Source: an uncultured Acidobacteriota bacterium (GTDB taxonomy: Bacteria; Acidobacteriota; Terriglobia; Bryobacterales; Bryobacteraceae). From it: a stretch of 25,555 bases of DNA. Of this stretch, positions 1 through 7,791 are shown piece by piece. The notes beneath the pieces were generated by a model. That model saw only the letters and a list, made by a program, of their open reading frames with translations. It searched no databases and was not told the DNA's origin. The first letter of the stretch is position 1; every line of letters starts with the position of its first letter. Both the position numbers and the translations under genes were made by a program. The DNA lies in contig CALFYN010000822.1 of assembly GCA_937952345.1 (NCBI GenBank), positions 1-25,555 of the forward strand, written 5' to 3'.

Positions 1-432
1 GGCGAAGCCATGGATATGATGCAGGCCATGAACACCGGCCACGACGGCTCCATGACCTCCTGCCACGCCAACTCCCCCCGCGACGCCTTCGCCCGCCTCG
101 AAACCATGGTCATGATGGCCAGCGCCAACATCCCTGACCGTGTCATTCGCCAGATGCTCTCCTCCGCCGTCAACATCGTGATGCACTGCGCCCGCCTGAA
201 CGACGGCACCCGCAAGATCACCTCCATCGCCGAAGTGCGCGACGTCGAAGACGACCAGGTAATTCTCGACGACATCTTCAACCTCGAACGCACTGGCGTG
301 AATCAGCGCGGCCGCATCACCGGCCGCTTCAAGGCCACCGGCTTCAAGCCCCGCTGCATGTCCCGCCTCAAGGCCTACGGCATTCATCTTTCGCCGTCCA
401 TCTTCCAGGAGGAACAGGTTCTCAAAGACTAG
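1..432 (+). CDS. cpaF: Tad pilus assembly ATPase CpaF/TadA, C-terminal part (5' end outside window)
   Basis: This is the C-terminal 143 residues of a CpaF/TadA-type secretion ATPase of the VirB11/PulE superfamily. In the family it hydrolyses ATP on the inner face of the membrane to drive Tad (Flp) pilus assembly. The reading frame is open from base 1, so the Walker A and B motifs lie upstream of the window. What is visible is the family segment around AMNTGHDGSMTSCHAN, followed by PRDAFARLETMVMMA, the usual C-terminal landmarks. The frame ends at TAG 430-432. Six bases later tadB starts on the same strand, so the two are surely co-transcribed. The family call is firm because tadB and tadC follow directly. 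Confidence 0.93.
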   Translation, partial: GEAMDMMQAMNTGHDGSMTSCHANSPRDAFARLETMVMMASANIPDRVIRQMLSSAVNIVMHCARLNDGTRKITSIAEVRDVEDDQVILDDIFNLERTGVNQRGRITGRFKATGFKPRCMSRLKAYGIHLSPSIFQEEQVLKD

Positions 433-438
433 CCGCTC

Positions 439-1410
439 ATGATGACCTTCGTCACATTCCTGATCTTCAGCGCCGCGTTGTTCGCCGCTGCCTACTACGT
501 GTGGGTCATTCCGGCGAACCAGTCCGCCGACGTGCTCCAAAGCCGCATGCGCGAACTGCGCGCCCGCGTCAACCCGCGGCGGTCCGGCGGCGGCGCCGAC
601 ATCATCCGCCGTGAGCAGCGCGGATCCTTCGCCGCCATCGGCGATTTCGTGGCCTGGGTCGGAGTGTTGCGCCGTCTGCAGGAGATGATCGACCAGGCCA
701 ATCTCCGCTACCGCGCCGCCGATATCTTCGCCATCAGCATTGTCATCACGCTGGGCATTTATTTCTTCCTCGGCCTCCTGGGGATGAATCTGTTCCTTCT
801 CCGCCTGCTCGTCTCCGGCCTCATCGGAGCCATTCCTGTCCTCTACATCCTGCGCGTCCGCAAGAAGCGCCTCTCCAAGTTCGAAGAGCTTCTCCCCGAC
901 GCCATCGATCTTTTCAACCGCTCCATGAAGGCGGGCCACAATATCCAGAGCGGCCTCGAAACCGTCGCCCAGGAAACCTTCGATCCCGTCCGCATGGAGT
1001 TCAAGAAGGTGATCGAGGAAATGGCCCTCGGCTCCCCGCTCGAGGACGCACTCCGCGGCCTCGGCAAACGCGTCCCCATTGTCGATCTCAAGTTCTTCAT
1101 CACCGGCTTGATCCTCCAGCGCCAGACCGGCGCCAACATGGTCGCCGTTCTCGATAACCTCTCCCTGCTCATCCGCGAGCGCCTCAACCTCGCCGCCAAG
1201 ATGCAGGCCGCCACCGCGCAACAGCGCTTCTCCGCCGGATTGCTCTGTTCGCTCCCCATCGTCGTCGGCTTCGGCTTCTGGATTCTCAAGCCCGAATACA
1301 TCCAGCTTCTTTATACCGACGAAACCGGCACCAAGTTCCTCACCTACGCCATCGTTTCCGAATTGGTCGGGATTCTCATCATCCGCAAGCTGTCGAGCCC
1401 GAAATTCTAG
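439..1410 (+). CDS. tadB: Tad pilus inner-membrane protein TadB
   Basis: A 323-residue inner-membrane protein with the type II secretion F (GspF/T2SSF) fold. With TadC it forms the membrane platform on which the CpaF ATPase builds the Tad pilus. The sequence shows an N-terminal membrane segment (about residues 3-22), a basic linker, two hydrophobic stretches near residues 95-140, a cytoplasmic helical T2SSF domain (about 150-260, including ELLPDAIDLFNRSMKAGHN) and two C-terminal membrane segments. Length and order are normal for TadB. The start is the first of two adjacent ATGs, 6 bases after cpaF. A 9-base gap separates it from tadC. Confidence 0.92.
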   Translation: MMTFVTFLIFSAALFAAAYYVWVIPANQSADVLQSRMRELRARVNPRRSGGGADIIRREQRGSFAAIGDFVAWVGVLRRLQEMIDQANLRYRAADIFAISIVITLGIYFFLGLLGMNLFLLRLLVSGLIGAIPVLYILRVRKKRLSKFEELLPDAIDLFNRSMKAGHNIQSGLETVAQETFDPVRMEFKKVIEEMALGSPLEDALRGLGKRVPIVDLKFFITGLILQRQTGANMVAVLDNLSLLIRERLNLAAKMQAATAQQRFSAGLLCSLPIVVGFGFWILKPEYIQLLYTDETGTKFLTYAIVSELVGILIIRKLSSPKF

Positions 1411-1419
1411 GAGCCACCC

Positions 1420-2349
1420 ATGATCACCGCCATCCTCGTCTTCATCCTCGGCTTCGTGATCGTGGCCGCCTTGTTGTGGTCCGCCGTGCAGTTCTTCTCC
1501 GAGACCGAAGATCCTTTGCAGGATCGCCTCGAAGAACTCCAGACCAACGCGATGGTCGACAACAAGCGCTCCCCGCGCCGCCGCGCCGGCGGAGGCTTCT
1601 CCAACAGCGTTCTCTATCTCATCTCCACTCTCGGCGGCGAAGACTGGATTCGCGAAACCGAGAAAGAGCTTTCGCAAGCCGGCGTACGCCAGAAAAGCGC
1701 TGTCGTCTACTACGTCGTTTTCCAGATCTTCTTCATGGCCACCATGATCGGCGGCATGCTCTACCTGCAGCGTGGCAATCCCATCTCCAGCATGTTCGGT
1801 GGCTTGGTGGCCGCATTCCTCCTCGGATGGCTGCTTCCCAAGCAGGTGCTCCACCGCCTCGTCCGAGCCCACCGCCAGCGCCTTCAGGAAGCGCTTCCCG
1901 ACACCGTCGACCTCCTCGGCATCGTGCTCGGCACCGGCCTTGCCCTCGATCAGGCGATGATCCGCGTCAGCGAGGAATTGCAATACATCTACCCGGCGCT
2001 GGCCGCCGAATTCTACACCGTCGTCATGCAGGTCAAAGCCGGCCAGGAGCGTTCCAAAGCCTTCCAGCAACTCGTACGCCGCACCGGCATCGAAGACATC
2101 AAATCGCTCGCCGCCATGATCATCCAAAGCGAGCGTTTCGGCACCAGCCTCTCCCAGGCCTTGAAAGTCTACGCCGACGCCCTCCGCACCCGCCGCCGCC
2201 TCCGCGCCGAAGCGAGCGTCGCCAAAGCCGGCATCAAGATGCTCTTTCCCATCGTGCTCTTCATCTTGCCGGCCCTGTTTGTCATCGTCCTCGTCCCCGG
2301 TATGCTCAGCCTGCTCCGCGACCTCCGCGGCGGCATCGGCGCACGGTAG
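1420..2349 (+). CDS. tadC: Tad pilus inner-membrane protein TadC
   Basis: A 309-residue partner of TadB with the same T2SSF organisation: an N-terminal membrane helix (about residues 2-24), paired hydrophobic segments near 100-145, a cytoplasmic helical domain containing ALPDTVDLLGIVLGTGLALD, and a C-terminal hydrophobic segment at about 265-290. The helix-rich KAGQERSKAFQQLV region is typical of TadC. A GGAG ribosome-binding site lies just upstream of the ATG (1411-1414). It closes the visible Tad operon. A 115-base gap with promoter-like sequence follows before hrcA, so the pilus transcription unit probably ends here. No pilin or prepilin peptidase gene is seen. Confidence 0.91.
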   Translation: MITAILVFILGFVIVAALLWSAVQFFSETEDPLQDRLEELQTNAMVDNKRSPRRRAGGGFSNSVLYLISTLGGEDWIRETEKELSQAGVRQKSAVVYYVVFQIFFMATMIGGMLYLQRGNPISSMFGGLVAAFLLGWLLPKQVLHRLVRAHRQRLQEALPDTVDLLGIVLGTGLALDQAMIRVSEELQYIYPALAAEFYTVVMQVKAGQERSKAFQQLVRRTGIEDIKSLAAMIIQSERFGTSLSQALKVYADALRTRRRLRAEASVAKAGIKMLFPIVLFILPALFVIVLVPGMLSLLRDLRGGIGAR

Positions 2350-2374
2350 CCGCCAGGCGCCAACCTCCCGAATC

Positions 2375-2404
2375 TTGCCCCCTTTGCGGCCTATCACTTA
2401 CAAT
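2375..2404 (+). promoter_or_regulatory. Candidate sigma-70-like promoter for hrcA-grpE-dnaJ
   Basis: TTGCCC (2375-2380) and TACAAT (2399-2404) are separated by 18 bases and lie 60 bases before the hrcA start. A second weaker pair, TTGCGA (2431-2436) and TTATAG (2453-2458), sits closer, with 16-base spacing. No CIRCE inverted repeat is seen in the gap. The assignment rests only on resemblance to consensus. Confidence 0.35.
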
Positions 2405-2464
2405 GAACATCAGGGACACGTTTGCCCGTCTTGCGATAGCTCTATCCAGAGGTTATAGCGAACG

Positions 2465-3505
2465 ATGAAACAGGTAACGACAAACCGGCAGAACAGCTTG
2501 AATCACCGCACCGCGGAAATTCTGCATTCGATTGTCCATGCCTACATCGACTCCGGCGAGCCGGTTGCTTCCCGCACAATCTCCCGGCAAAGCGGCACCG
2601 CCTTGAGCCCTGCCTCCATTCGCAACATCATGGCCGACTTGAGCGAAGAGGGCTTCCTCTCGCAGCCGCATACTTCCGCCGGCCGGGTGCCCACCGCCAA
2701 GGCTTTCCGCGAGTACGTCCACTCGCTGCAGATTTCCAAGAACGTCTCCGTCGAAGCCACCCGCCTGCGCAACGAGATCCGCAATCTCGACACCGTCGAA
2801 GAGCGCGTCGAGCATTCCTCGCATCTGCTGATGCAGATCTCCCGCAGCATGGGCATCGCCGCCGCCATTCCCACCGACAATCAGGTGCTCGATTGCGTCG
2901 AACTCGTCGGCTTGGCCGGCCGCCGCGTGCTGATGGTGGTGGTCACCAAAGACCGCATGGTGCGCGACAAGGTGGTCGCCGTCGAACGCGACCTGACTCA
3001 GGACGAACTCGTCAGCCTGCGCAACTATATCAACATGCATTTCTCCGGATGGACCTTTTCCGCCATCCAGCGCGAAATGCAGGCGCGCATGGAGCAGGAA
3101 CGCGCCATCTACGACCTCATGCTGCAGCGCCTCAGCTTCCTGCTGCAAAAGGGCCTCCTCGATATCGGCCTCGCCCCCACGCTGCACACCGAAGGCGCAT
3201 CGAACCTCGTCGGCGTCGAACTCCACCTGACGCGCGAGAAACTGCGCGAAGTCTTCAAGGCGCTCGAGGAAAAACAGCGCATTCTCGAACTGCTGGAGCG
3301 CTTTCTCGAAGAGAGCGGCGAAGTCGCCGTACAGGTCGGCTTAGGCGATCTTCACCCTGCGATGGATGGCCTCTCCCTCATCGGCCTCACGGTTTCCCTG
3401 CCCGGCGGCGTGTCCGCCAAGGTCGCCGTCCTCGGACCCATGCGCATGAACTACGAACGCGTGATGAGCGCCGTCTATCACGTGGGCCAGGCTCTGCAAG
3501 CCTAG
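2465..3505 (+). CDS. hrcA: Heat-inducible transcription repressor HrcA
   Basis: A 346-residue HrcA, the repressor that binds CIRCE operators ahead of chaperonin and chaperone genes and whose activity depends on GroEL. The N-terminal winged helix (about residues 12-85) shows the family pattern: AYIDSGEPVAS, then SPASIRNIMADLSEEGFLSQPHTSAGRVPTAKAFREYV in overlapping blocks. The remainder is the ligand/dimer domain, with LHPAMDGLSLIG near the C-terminus. Length is standard. The ATG has no strong ribosome-binding site; the nearest purine run is AGAGG at 2448-2452. grpE and dnaJ follow on the same strand. The context fits a heat-shock operon, though the operator is not visible here. Confidence 0.93.
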   Translation: MKQVTTNRQNSLNHRTAEILHSIVHAYIDSGEPVASRTISRQSGTALSPASIRNIMADLSEEGFLSQPHTSAGRVPTAKAFREYVHSLQISKNVSVEATRLRNEIRNLDTVEERVEHSSHLLMQISRSMGIAAAIPTDNQVLDCVELVGLAGRRVLMVVVTKDRMVRDKVVAVERDLTQDELVSLRNYINMHFSGWTFSAIQREMQARMEQERAIYDLMLQRLSFLLQKGLLDIGLAPTLHTEGASNLVGVELHLTREKLREVFKALEEKQRILELLERFLEESGEVAVQVGLGDLHPAMDGLSLIGLTVSLPGGVSAKVAVLGPMRMNYERVMSAVYHVGQALQA

Positions 3506-3538
3506 GCCGGAATGACCCACTTTGATACCCTAACAATT

Positions 3539-4120
3539 ATGGAAGAAGTAAAGTCCGAAAACACCGATATTGGTGTCGAAGAAGCCGCTCCGGTGAGCGG
3601 TACGGCGGCCGAGGCCGATCCTCCCGCCGATCAGGCTTCTCTCGCCGATCCCGCCGACCAACTCGCCGCCCTGGCCGCCGAGCGTGACCGGCTCCAGCAG
3701 GAGGCCGCCGATCTCAATGACCGTTTATTGCGCCGCCAGGCCGAGTTTGACAACTTCCGCAAGCGCGCCGAACGCGAGCGCTTTGAGATGCTCGAATACG
3801 CCGCCATGGAAGCCGTAAAGGCCATCCTGCCGATCGTCGACGACTTCGACCGCGCCCTCAAATCCGAGTGCGCCGACAAGGAATACGTCCGCGGTATGGA
3901 GATGATTCATCAGCGGCTGAGCGAATCGCTCAAGAAACTCGGCCTCGAACCCGTCGAGGCGGTGGGCAAGAAATTCGATCCCAATTTGCATCATGCCGTC
4001 AGCAAGATGCAATCCGAAGAGCACGAAGAGGAAGAAATCGTCGAAGAATATCAGAAAGGCTACCAATTTAAGGAGCGCCTGCTGCGGCCGGCCATGGTGA
4101 AAGTCGCGGTGAGGCCATGA
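3539..4120 (+). CDS. grpE: Nucleotide exchange factor GrpE
   Basis: GrpE releases ADP from DnaK in the DnaK-DnaJ-GrpE folding cycle. The protein has an acidic, low-complexity N-terminus, a long coiled-coil helix (about residues 45-95, with ERDRLQQEAADLNDRLLRRQ) and the family region RKRAERERFEMLEYA, followed by the beta-wing containing GKKFDPNLHHAVSKM and QKGYQFKERLLRPAMVKV. The chosen ATG at 3539 gives 193 residues. An in-frame ATG at 3512 would add nine residues and has a slightly better purine stretch (AGGCCGGA), so the start is undecided. The TGA overlaps the dnaJ start by four bases (ATGA), indicating translational coupling. Confidence 0.92.
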   Translation: MEEVKSENTDIGVEEAAPVSGTAAEADPPADQASLADPADQLAALAAERDRLQQEAADLNDRLLRRQAEFDNFRKRAERERFEMLEYAAMEAVKAILPIVDDFDRALKSECADKEYVRGMEMIHQRLSESLKKLGLEPVEAVGKKFDPNLHHAVSKMQSEEHEEEEIVEEYQKGYQFKERLLRPAMVKVAVRP

Positions 4121-5247
4121 TGGCGGGCACCAAACGCGATTTCTATGAGGTGCTTGGAGTCGGCAGGGATGCCGACGACTCGACGCTCAAATCGGCCTAC
4201 CGCAAGCTCGCCCTTAAGTTTCACCCCGACCGCAACCCCGGCGACAAAGAAGCCGAAGAGAGCTTCAAGGAAGCGGCGGAAGCCTACAGTGTACTCAGCG
4301 ATCCGCAGAAGCGCGCCGCCTATGACCGCTACGGCCATCAGGGCCTGCAAGGCGCCGCCGGCGGACCCGCAGGATTCGATCCTTCCGCCTTCGCCGACTT
4401 CAGCGACATCATCGGCGACCTGTTCGGTTTCGGCGACATGTTCGGCGGTGGCGGACGCCGCTCCGGCAACCGCGCCCAGCGCGGCGATGACGTGCGCTTC
4501 GATCTCGAGATCTCGCTCGAAGAAGTCATGCAGGGCAAGCACGCCGAACTGCTCGTCCCCCGCCTCGATCCATGCGGCCGCTGCAAGAGCACGGGTGCCG
4601 AGCCGGGCGGCATGTCCTCCTGCCCCACCTGCCATGGCCGCGGCGAGATGCTCTACCAGCAGGGGTTCCTTTCCATCCGCCGCACCTGTTCGCAGTGCGG
4701 AGGCCGCGGGCAGATTGTCCGCCGCGCCTGCACCGAATGCAAGGGCGAGGGTTATAAGCGGTCTGACCGTAAGCTCAAGGTCAACATACCCTCCGGAGTC
4801 GATACCGGCACACGCCTGCGCCTCACCCAGGAAGGCCAGCCCGGCGTCAATGGCGGCCCGAACGGCGATCTCTATGTCGTCATCAAGGTGAAGGACCATC
4901 CCGTCTTTGAACGCCACGAAGATCAGCTGCACTGCACCGTTCCCGTCAATATCGCTCAGGCCGCGCTCGGCACCGAGGTGGATCTGCTCACCTTCGATGG
5001 ATTGCAGACGGTGAAGATCCCCGAGGGCGTGCAGAACGGCGGCCAGATCCGCCTCAAGGGCCTCGGCATTCCGCGCCTCAACTCCAACGGCCGCGGCGAT
5101 CTCTACGTCCACGTCGAGGTCCGCGTTCCCGAGAAACTCACCAAGGAGCAGCGCAAACTGCTGGAGCAATTGCGCGATGTCCTGCCCGTGGAGAACGAGC
5201 CGAAAGAAAAAGGGTTGTTCGAAAAGGTCAAAGACTACTTCATGTAA
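4117..5247 (+). CDS. dnaJ: Chaperone protein DnaJ (type I Hsp40)
   Basis: A full-length 376-residue type I DnaJ that delivers unfolded clients to DnaK and stimulates its ATPase. Domains in order are: J domain (residues 8-72, with the HPD tripeptide at 36-38), Gly/Phe-rich linker (about 78-115), zinc-finger domain (about 150-215), and two C-terminal substrate-binding domains. Four cysteine pairs are visible at about 153/156, 169/172, 191/194 and 205/208. The first repeat reads CGRCKSTG rather than CxxCxGxG, a mild variation. The start overlaps the grpE stop by ATGA. dnaK is not in this window, so the DnaK partner must be encoded elsewhere. Confidence 0.95.
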   Translation: MMAGTKRDFYEVLGVGRDADDSTLKSAYRKLALKFHPDRNPGDKEAEESFKEAAEAYSVLSDPQKRAAYDRYGHQGLQGAAGGPAGFDPSAFADFSDIIGDLFGFGDMFGGGGRRSGNRAQRGDDVRFDLEISLEEVMQGKHAELLVPRLDPCGRCKSTGAEPGGMSSCPTCHGRGEMLYQQGFLSIRRTCSQCGGRGQIVRRACTECKGEGYKRSDRKLKVNIPSGVDTGTRLRLTQEGQPGVNGGPNGDLYVVIKVKDHPVFERHEDQLHCTVPVNIAQAALGTEVDLLTFDGLQTVKIPEGVQNGGQIRLKGLGIPRLNSNGRGDLYVHVEVRVPEKLTKEQRKLLEQLRDVLPVENEPKEKGLFEKVKDYFM

Positions 5248-5252
5248 ACCGC

Positions 5253-6050
5253 GTGCCGGAACTGGAACATCAGGGCTGCCGCCTCCACTACCGCCTTTCC
5301 GGCGGCGGTCCTCCTGTCTTGTGGATTCAGGGTGTCGGCGTGCAGGGCGACGGCTGGCTGCCCCAAACCGAAGCATTCGCTCCGCAGTTCCAATGCCTGA
5401 GCTTCGACAACCGCGGCATCGGGCGGAGCCTTCCCGCGGCGGGCGTACTCTCCATCGAACAGTTTGCCGCCGATGCGCTGGCCTTGATGGATGCCGCCGG
5501 GTGGGAGAAGGCCCACGTGGCCGGCCATTCGATGGGTGGACTCATCGCCCAGCACCTTGCGCTCACGGCACGCCATCGCGTGCGCAGCCTGGCCTTGCTT
5601 TGTACCTTCTCGCGAGGCCGCGATGTCACCGCTCTCACGTGGGACATGCTGATGGCGGGCATTCGCACACGGGTTGGGCTGAAGTCCTGGCGGCGGAAAG
5701 CGTTTCTCGAATTAGTGGAGGCTCCCGAATCGCAGGCGGCACGCATGGCGGAACTGTTCGGCCATGATCTGGCCGATCAGCCTCCCATTGCCATGAAGCA
5801 GTTGTCGGCGATGAGCGCCTACGACGCCACGCCGCGCCTCAGGGAACTCGCCGGCATTCCCACTCTTGTCGTCAGCGGCAGGCTGGACCGCATCGCCAAA
5901 CCCTCGTACGGGCGCGCCCTGGCCGAGGCCATGCCCGATTCCGGTTATGTCGAGTTCCCCGCCGCGGGCCACGCCCTCCCCATCACCCATGCCGCCCGCC
6001 TGAACCCACTGCTCCTCGATCACTTCCGTGCGTCTTCTATCGCGGAGTGA
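5253..6050 (+). CDS. Alpha/beta-fold hydrolase
   Basis: A 265-residue cytoplasmic alpha/beta hydrolase starting at a GTG five bases after dnaJ. The expected catalytic triad is visible: nucleophile Ser93 in GHSMGG, acid Asp212 in SGRLDRIA, and His240 in AAGHALPITH. DNRGIGRS at about residues 52-59 matches the oxyanion/turn region of the family. There is no signal peptide. The substrate cannot be told from sequence; relatives include carboxylesterases and lactonases. Close spacing suggests read-through from the hrcA operon, but no chaperone-related role is implied. Its last 14 bases overlap a possible small ORF on the other strand. Confidence 0.85.
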   Translation: MPELEHQGCRLHYRLSGGGPPVLWIQGVGVQGDGWLPQTEAFAPQFQCLSFDNRGIGRSLPAAGVLSIEQFAADALALMDAAGWEKAHVAGHSMGGLIAQHLALTARHRVRSLALLCTFSRGRDVTALTWDMLMAGIRTRVGLKSWRRKAFLELVEAPESQAARMAELFGHDLADQPPIAMKQLSAMSAYDATPRLRELAGIPTLVVSGRLDRIAKPSYGRALAEAMPDSGYVEFPAAGHALPITHAARLNPLLLDHFRASSIAE

Positions 6051-6159
6051 CGGGAGGGCGCGAGTTGCGTTCGGTTCGGACGAACCAGATCAGCCAGTAG
6101 GCCAACAACGGGCCCGATGTGGCAATCACCACAATGCTGGCTGCCATATTGGCGGTCAT
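6037..6159 (-). CDS. Possible 40-residue single-pass membrane peptide
   Basis: An ATG at 6159 (minus strand) opens a 40-codon frame ending at TAG (plus coordinates 6037-6039). Residues 5-27 form one hydrophobic segment (AASIVVIATSGPLLAYWLIWF), followed by a basic tail (VRTERNSRPPVTPR), the layout of a small inner-membrane peptide with the C-terminus inside. A TATAAA-like sequence lies just upstream. It overlaps the end of the convergent hydrolase gene by 14 bases, and no strong ribosome-binding site is seen. It follows the DUF4870-like gene on the same strand by about 100 bases, behind a probable terminator. It may be chance, but the composition is unusually protein-like. Confidence 0.35.
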   Translation of the reverse strand: MTANMAASIVVIATSGPLLAYWLIWFVRTERNSRPPVTPR

Positions 6160-6201
6160 CAAATTTATACGAGTTTCCTGAATTATCGCGTGAGTTAAGC
6201 G

Positions 6202-6237
6202 AAAAAAGCAACCCCCTCACAACCCTTATGGGGAGGG
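6202..6237 (-). terminator. Probable Rho-independent terminator after the DUF4870-like gene
   Basis: Read on the minus strand, nested inverted repeats (CCCTC pairing with GAGGG, inside it CCC with GGG around an ATAA loop) are followed six bases later by a run of six T. It lies 25-60 bases after the stop of the 117-residue membrane protein gene. The stem is short and interrupted, so efficiency is uncertain. Confidence 0.4.
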
Positions 6238-6262
6238 AATCGGCAGTACTATGACTTTGGAA

Positions 6263-6616
6263 TCAGAGGCAGGCGCGGGCGATTGGCCCGGCCAGCGGCA
6301 TGTGCCATTCGTTCCCGTTCAAGGCCTTCAGGATGACACGAAACCACAGCAGGACAAGCACGAGATTGCATCCGAGGGTTCCGAACATCGCCCACCCCAC
6401 GTACTCGAGCGGCAGAAGTACCGCCCCCAGCGCGAAAAGCGACAGGGCCAAAAGCCCACCAATACTGAAGAAAATCGATTGCCATGCGTGAAAACGCACA
6501 AAGCGGTTCTCGCGATATCGCTTCCAAAAAAGGAACAAAGCGCCGCTAACCGGCCCCAGCACGTAACACAGCGCGCCCGCCATCGGATCCGGAAAATTCA
6601 GCCCGCTCGACTGCAT
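6263..6616 (-). CDS. DUF4870/Tic20-like small membrane protein
   Basis: A 117-residue protein with about four hydrophobic segments (roughly residues 11-30, 45-68, 70-90 and 90-105). The motif ENRFVRFHAWQSI between the first two segments is typical of the DUF4870/Tic20-like family of small bacterial membrane proteins, whose biochemical role is not established. It starts at 6616, only 35 bases from the divergent prfB start. TAAAAT (plus coordinates 6623-6628) lies six bases before the ATG, which would suit a near-leaderless transcript. A probable terminator follows the stop. Family assignment is by motif recognition. Confidence 0.72.
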   Translation of the reverse strand: MQSSGLNFPDPMAGALCYVLGPVSGALFLFWKRYRENRFVRFHAWQSIFFSIGGLLALSLFALGAVLLPLEYVGWAMFGTLGCNLVLVLLWFRVILKALNGNEWHMPLAGPIARACL

Positions 6617-6651
6617 GCCCTCATTTTACTCTTTGCTATCATGAAGGTTGC

Positions 6652-7786
6652 ATGACTTTGGAAGAACTTCAGAAGGAATACGTTCCGCTCCGCCAGCAGG
6701 CTGACGCTGTGCGGAGCTATCTTTGACGCTCCCGGCAAACGGAAGCAGTTTGAGATTATCGACCAAAAGGTTTCCCACCCCGATTTCTGGAACAACCCCG
6801 AACAAAGCCAGAAGGTGATGCAGGAGCGCAAGCGCCTGGAAGAGGCGCTGGCGAGCGATGCGCAGATCACCGCGATGACTTCGGACATCGACACGCTGTT
6901 CGAACTGGCCGGTGAGGGCGAATCCGTTACCTCCGAGATCGCGCAGGGCATCGCGCAGCTCTCCAGCCGCCTGCATGTGCTCGAGACGGGCATGCTGCTG
7001 AGCGGCGAGAACGATTCGCACAGCGCCATCGTGACGATTCATCCCGGCGCGGGCGGAACCGAAAGCCAGGATTGGGCGGAGATGCTGTTGCGCATGTACC
7101 TGCGCTGGGCCGAGCGGATGGGCTACGAAGCCGTTATCACGGACCGGCTGGAAGGGGAAGGCGCGGGCATCAAGTCGGCGACCTTCGAGGTCAACGGCGA
7201 CAAAGCCTTCGGGCTGCTGGCAAGCGAAGTTGGCGTACACCGGCTGGTGCGTATTTCGCCATTCGACGCGGCGGCGCGGCGGCACACCTCCTTCGCCTCG
7301 GTGTTCGTCATCCCGCAGGTCGACGACGAGATCAAGATCGAGATCAAGACTGAGGATCTGCGCGTCGATACGTTCCGTGCCTCGGGCGCGGGCGGCCAGC
7401 ACGTCAACCGGACGGACTCGGCCATCCGTATGACCCACCTCCCCACGGGCATTGTGGTGCAGTGCCAGAACGAGCGATCGCAGCACAAAAACCGCGCCGG
7501 AGCGTTGAAGCAATTACGGGCCCGGCTCTACGAACTCGAGATCCGCAAGCGGCGCGATGAAGAAAAGAAGCTCGAAGACGCGAAGCTCGATATCAACTTC
7601 GGCTCGCAGATCCGCAGCTATGTGCTGGCTCCCTACCGCATGGTGAAGGACCACCGTACGAAGCTGGCGATCGGCGATGTCGACCGCGTGCTGGACGGCG
7701 ACCTGGAAGAGCTCATTCACGCCTACCTGGTGTGGCGCAAGACGGGCAAAACCGCGGGCGACGCCAAAGACGATCTCCCCGAATAG
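6652..7786 (+). CDS. prfB: Peptide chain release factor 2 (programmed +1 frameshift)
   Basis: RF2 ends translation at UGA and UAA codons. It is encoded in two frames: 24 codons from ATG 6652, an in-frame TGA at 6724-6726, then the main frame from 6725 (353 codons plus stop). Joined, this gives about 377 residues, the normal size. The ribosome must slip +1 on CTT at CTTTGAC, the classic autoregulatory arrangement in which scarce RF2 favours slippage. The main frame has the codon-recognition tripeptide SPF (about 202-204 of the joined protein) and the catalytic GGQ (about 247-249), at positions matching known RF2. A GAAGG ribosome-binding site lies at 6643-6647. tsaC follows after five bases. 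Confidence 0.94.
6713..6727 (+). promoter_or_regulatory. prfB recoding site: internal Shine-Dalgarno-like GGAG plus CTT-TGA-C slippery stop
   Basis: GGAG (6713-6716) is followed four bases later by CTTTGAC (6721-6727). The TGA is in frame with the prfB ATG, and the downstream RF2 frame resumes at GAC 6725. The element matches the known RF2 recoding signal except that the internal purine block is shorter than the AGGGGG of Escherichia coli. Confidence 0.9.
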
Positions 7787-7791
7787 GCGCG

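Noticed and set aside
1476..2468. Long plus-strand ORF in a second frame over tadC
   Set aside because: It is arginine/proline/histidine-rich, typical of a shadow frame in GC-rich DNA; tadC in the other frame has clear family motifs.
4060..5376. 438-codon minus-strand ORF opposite dnaJ
   Set aside because: Antisense shadow of dnaJ, with no recognisable domain and alanine/glycine-rich composition.
6051..6262. Replication origin at the skew switch
   Set aside because: No DnaA boxes, no AT-rich unwinding region of useful length, and no dnaA, dnaN, rpmH or gidA nearby; only the composition change was kept as a finding.
6641..6655. Five-codon upstream ORF (ATG AAG GTT GCA TGA) overlapping the prfB start
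   Set aside because: Too short to evaluate; it arises from the ribosome-binding site and start codon and has no independent support.
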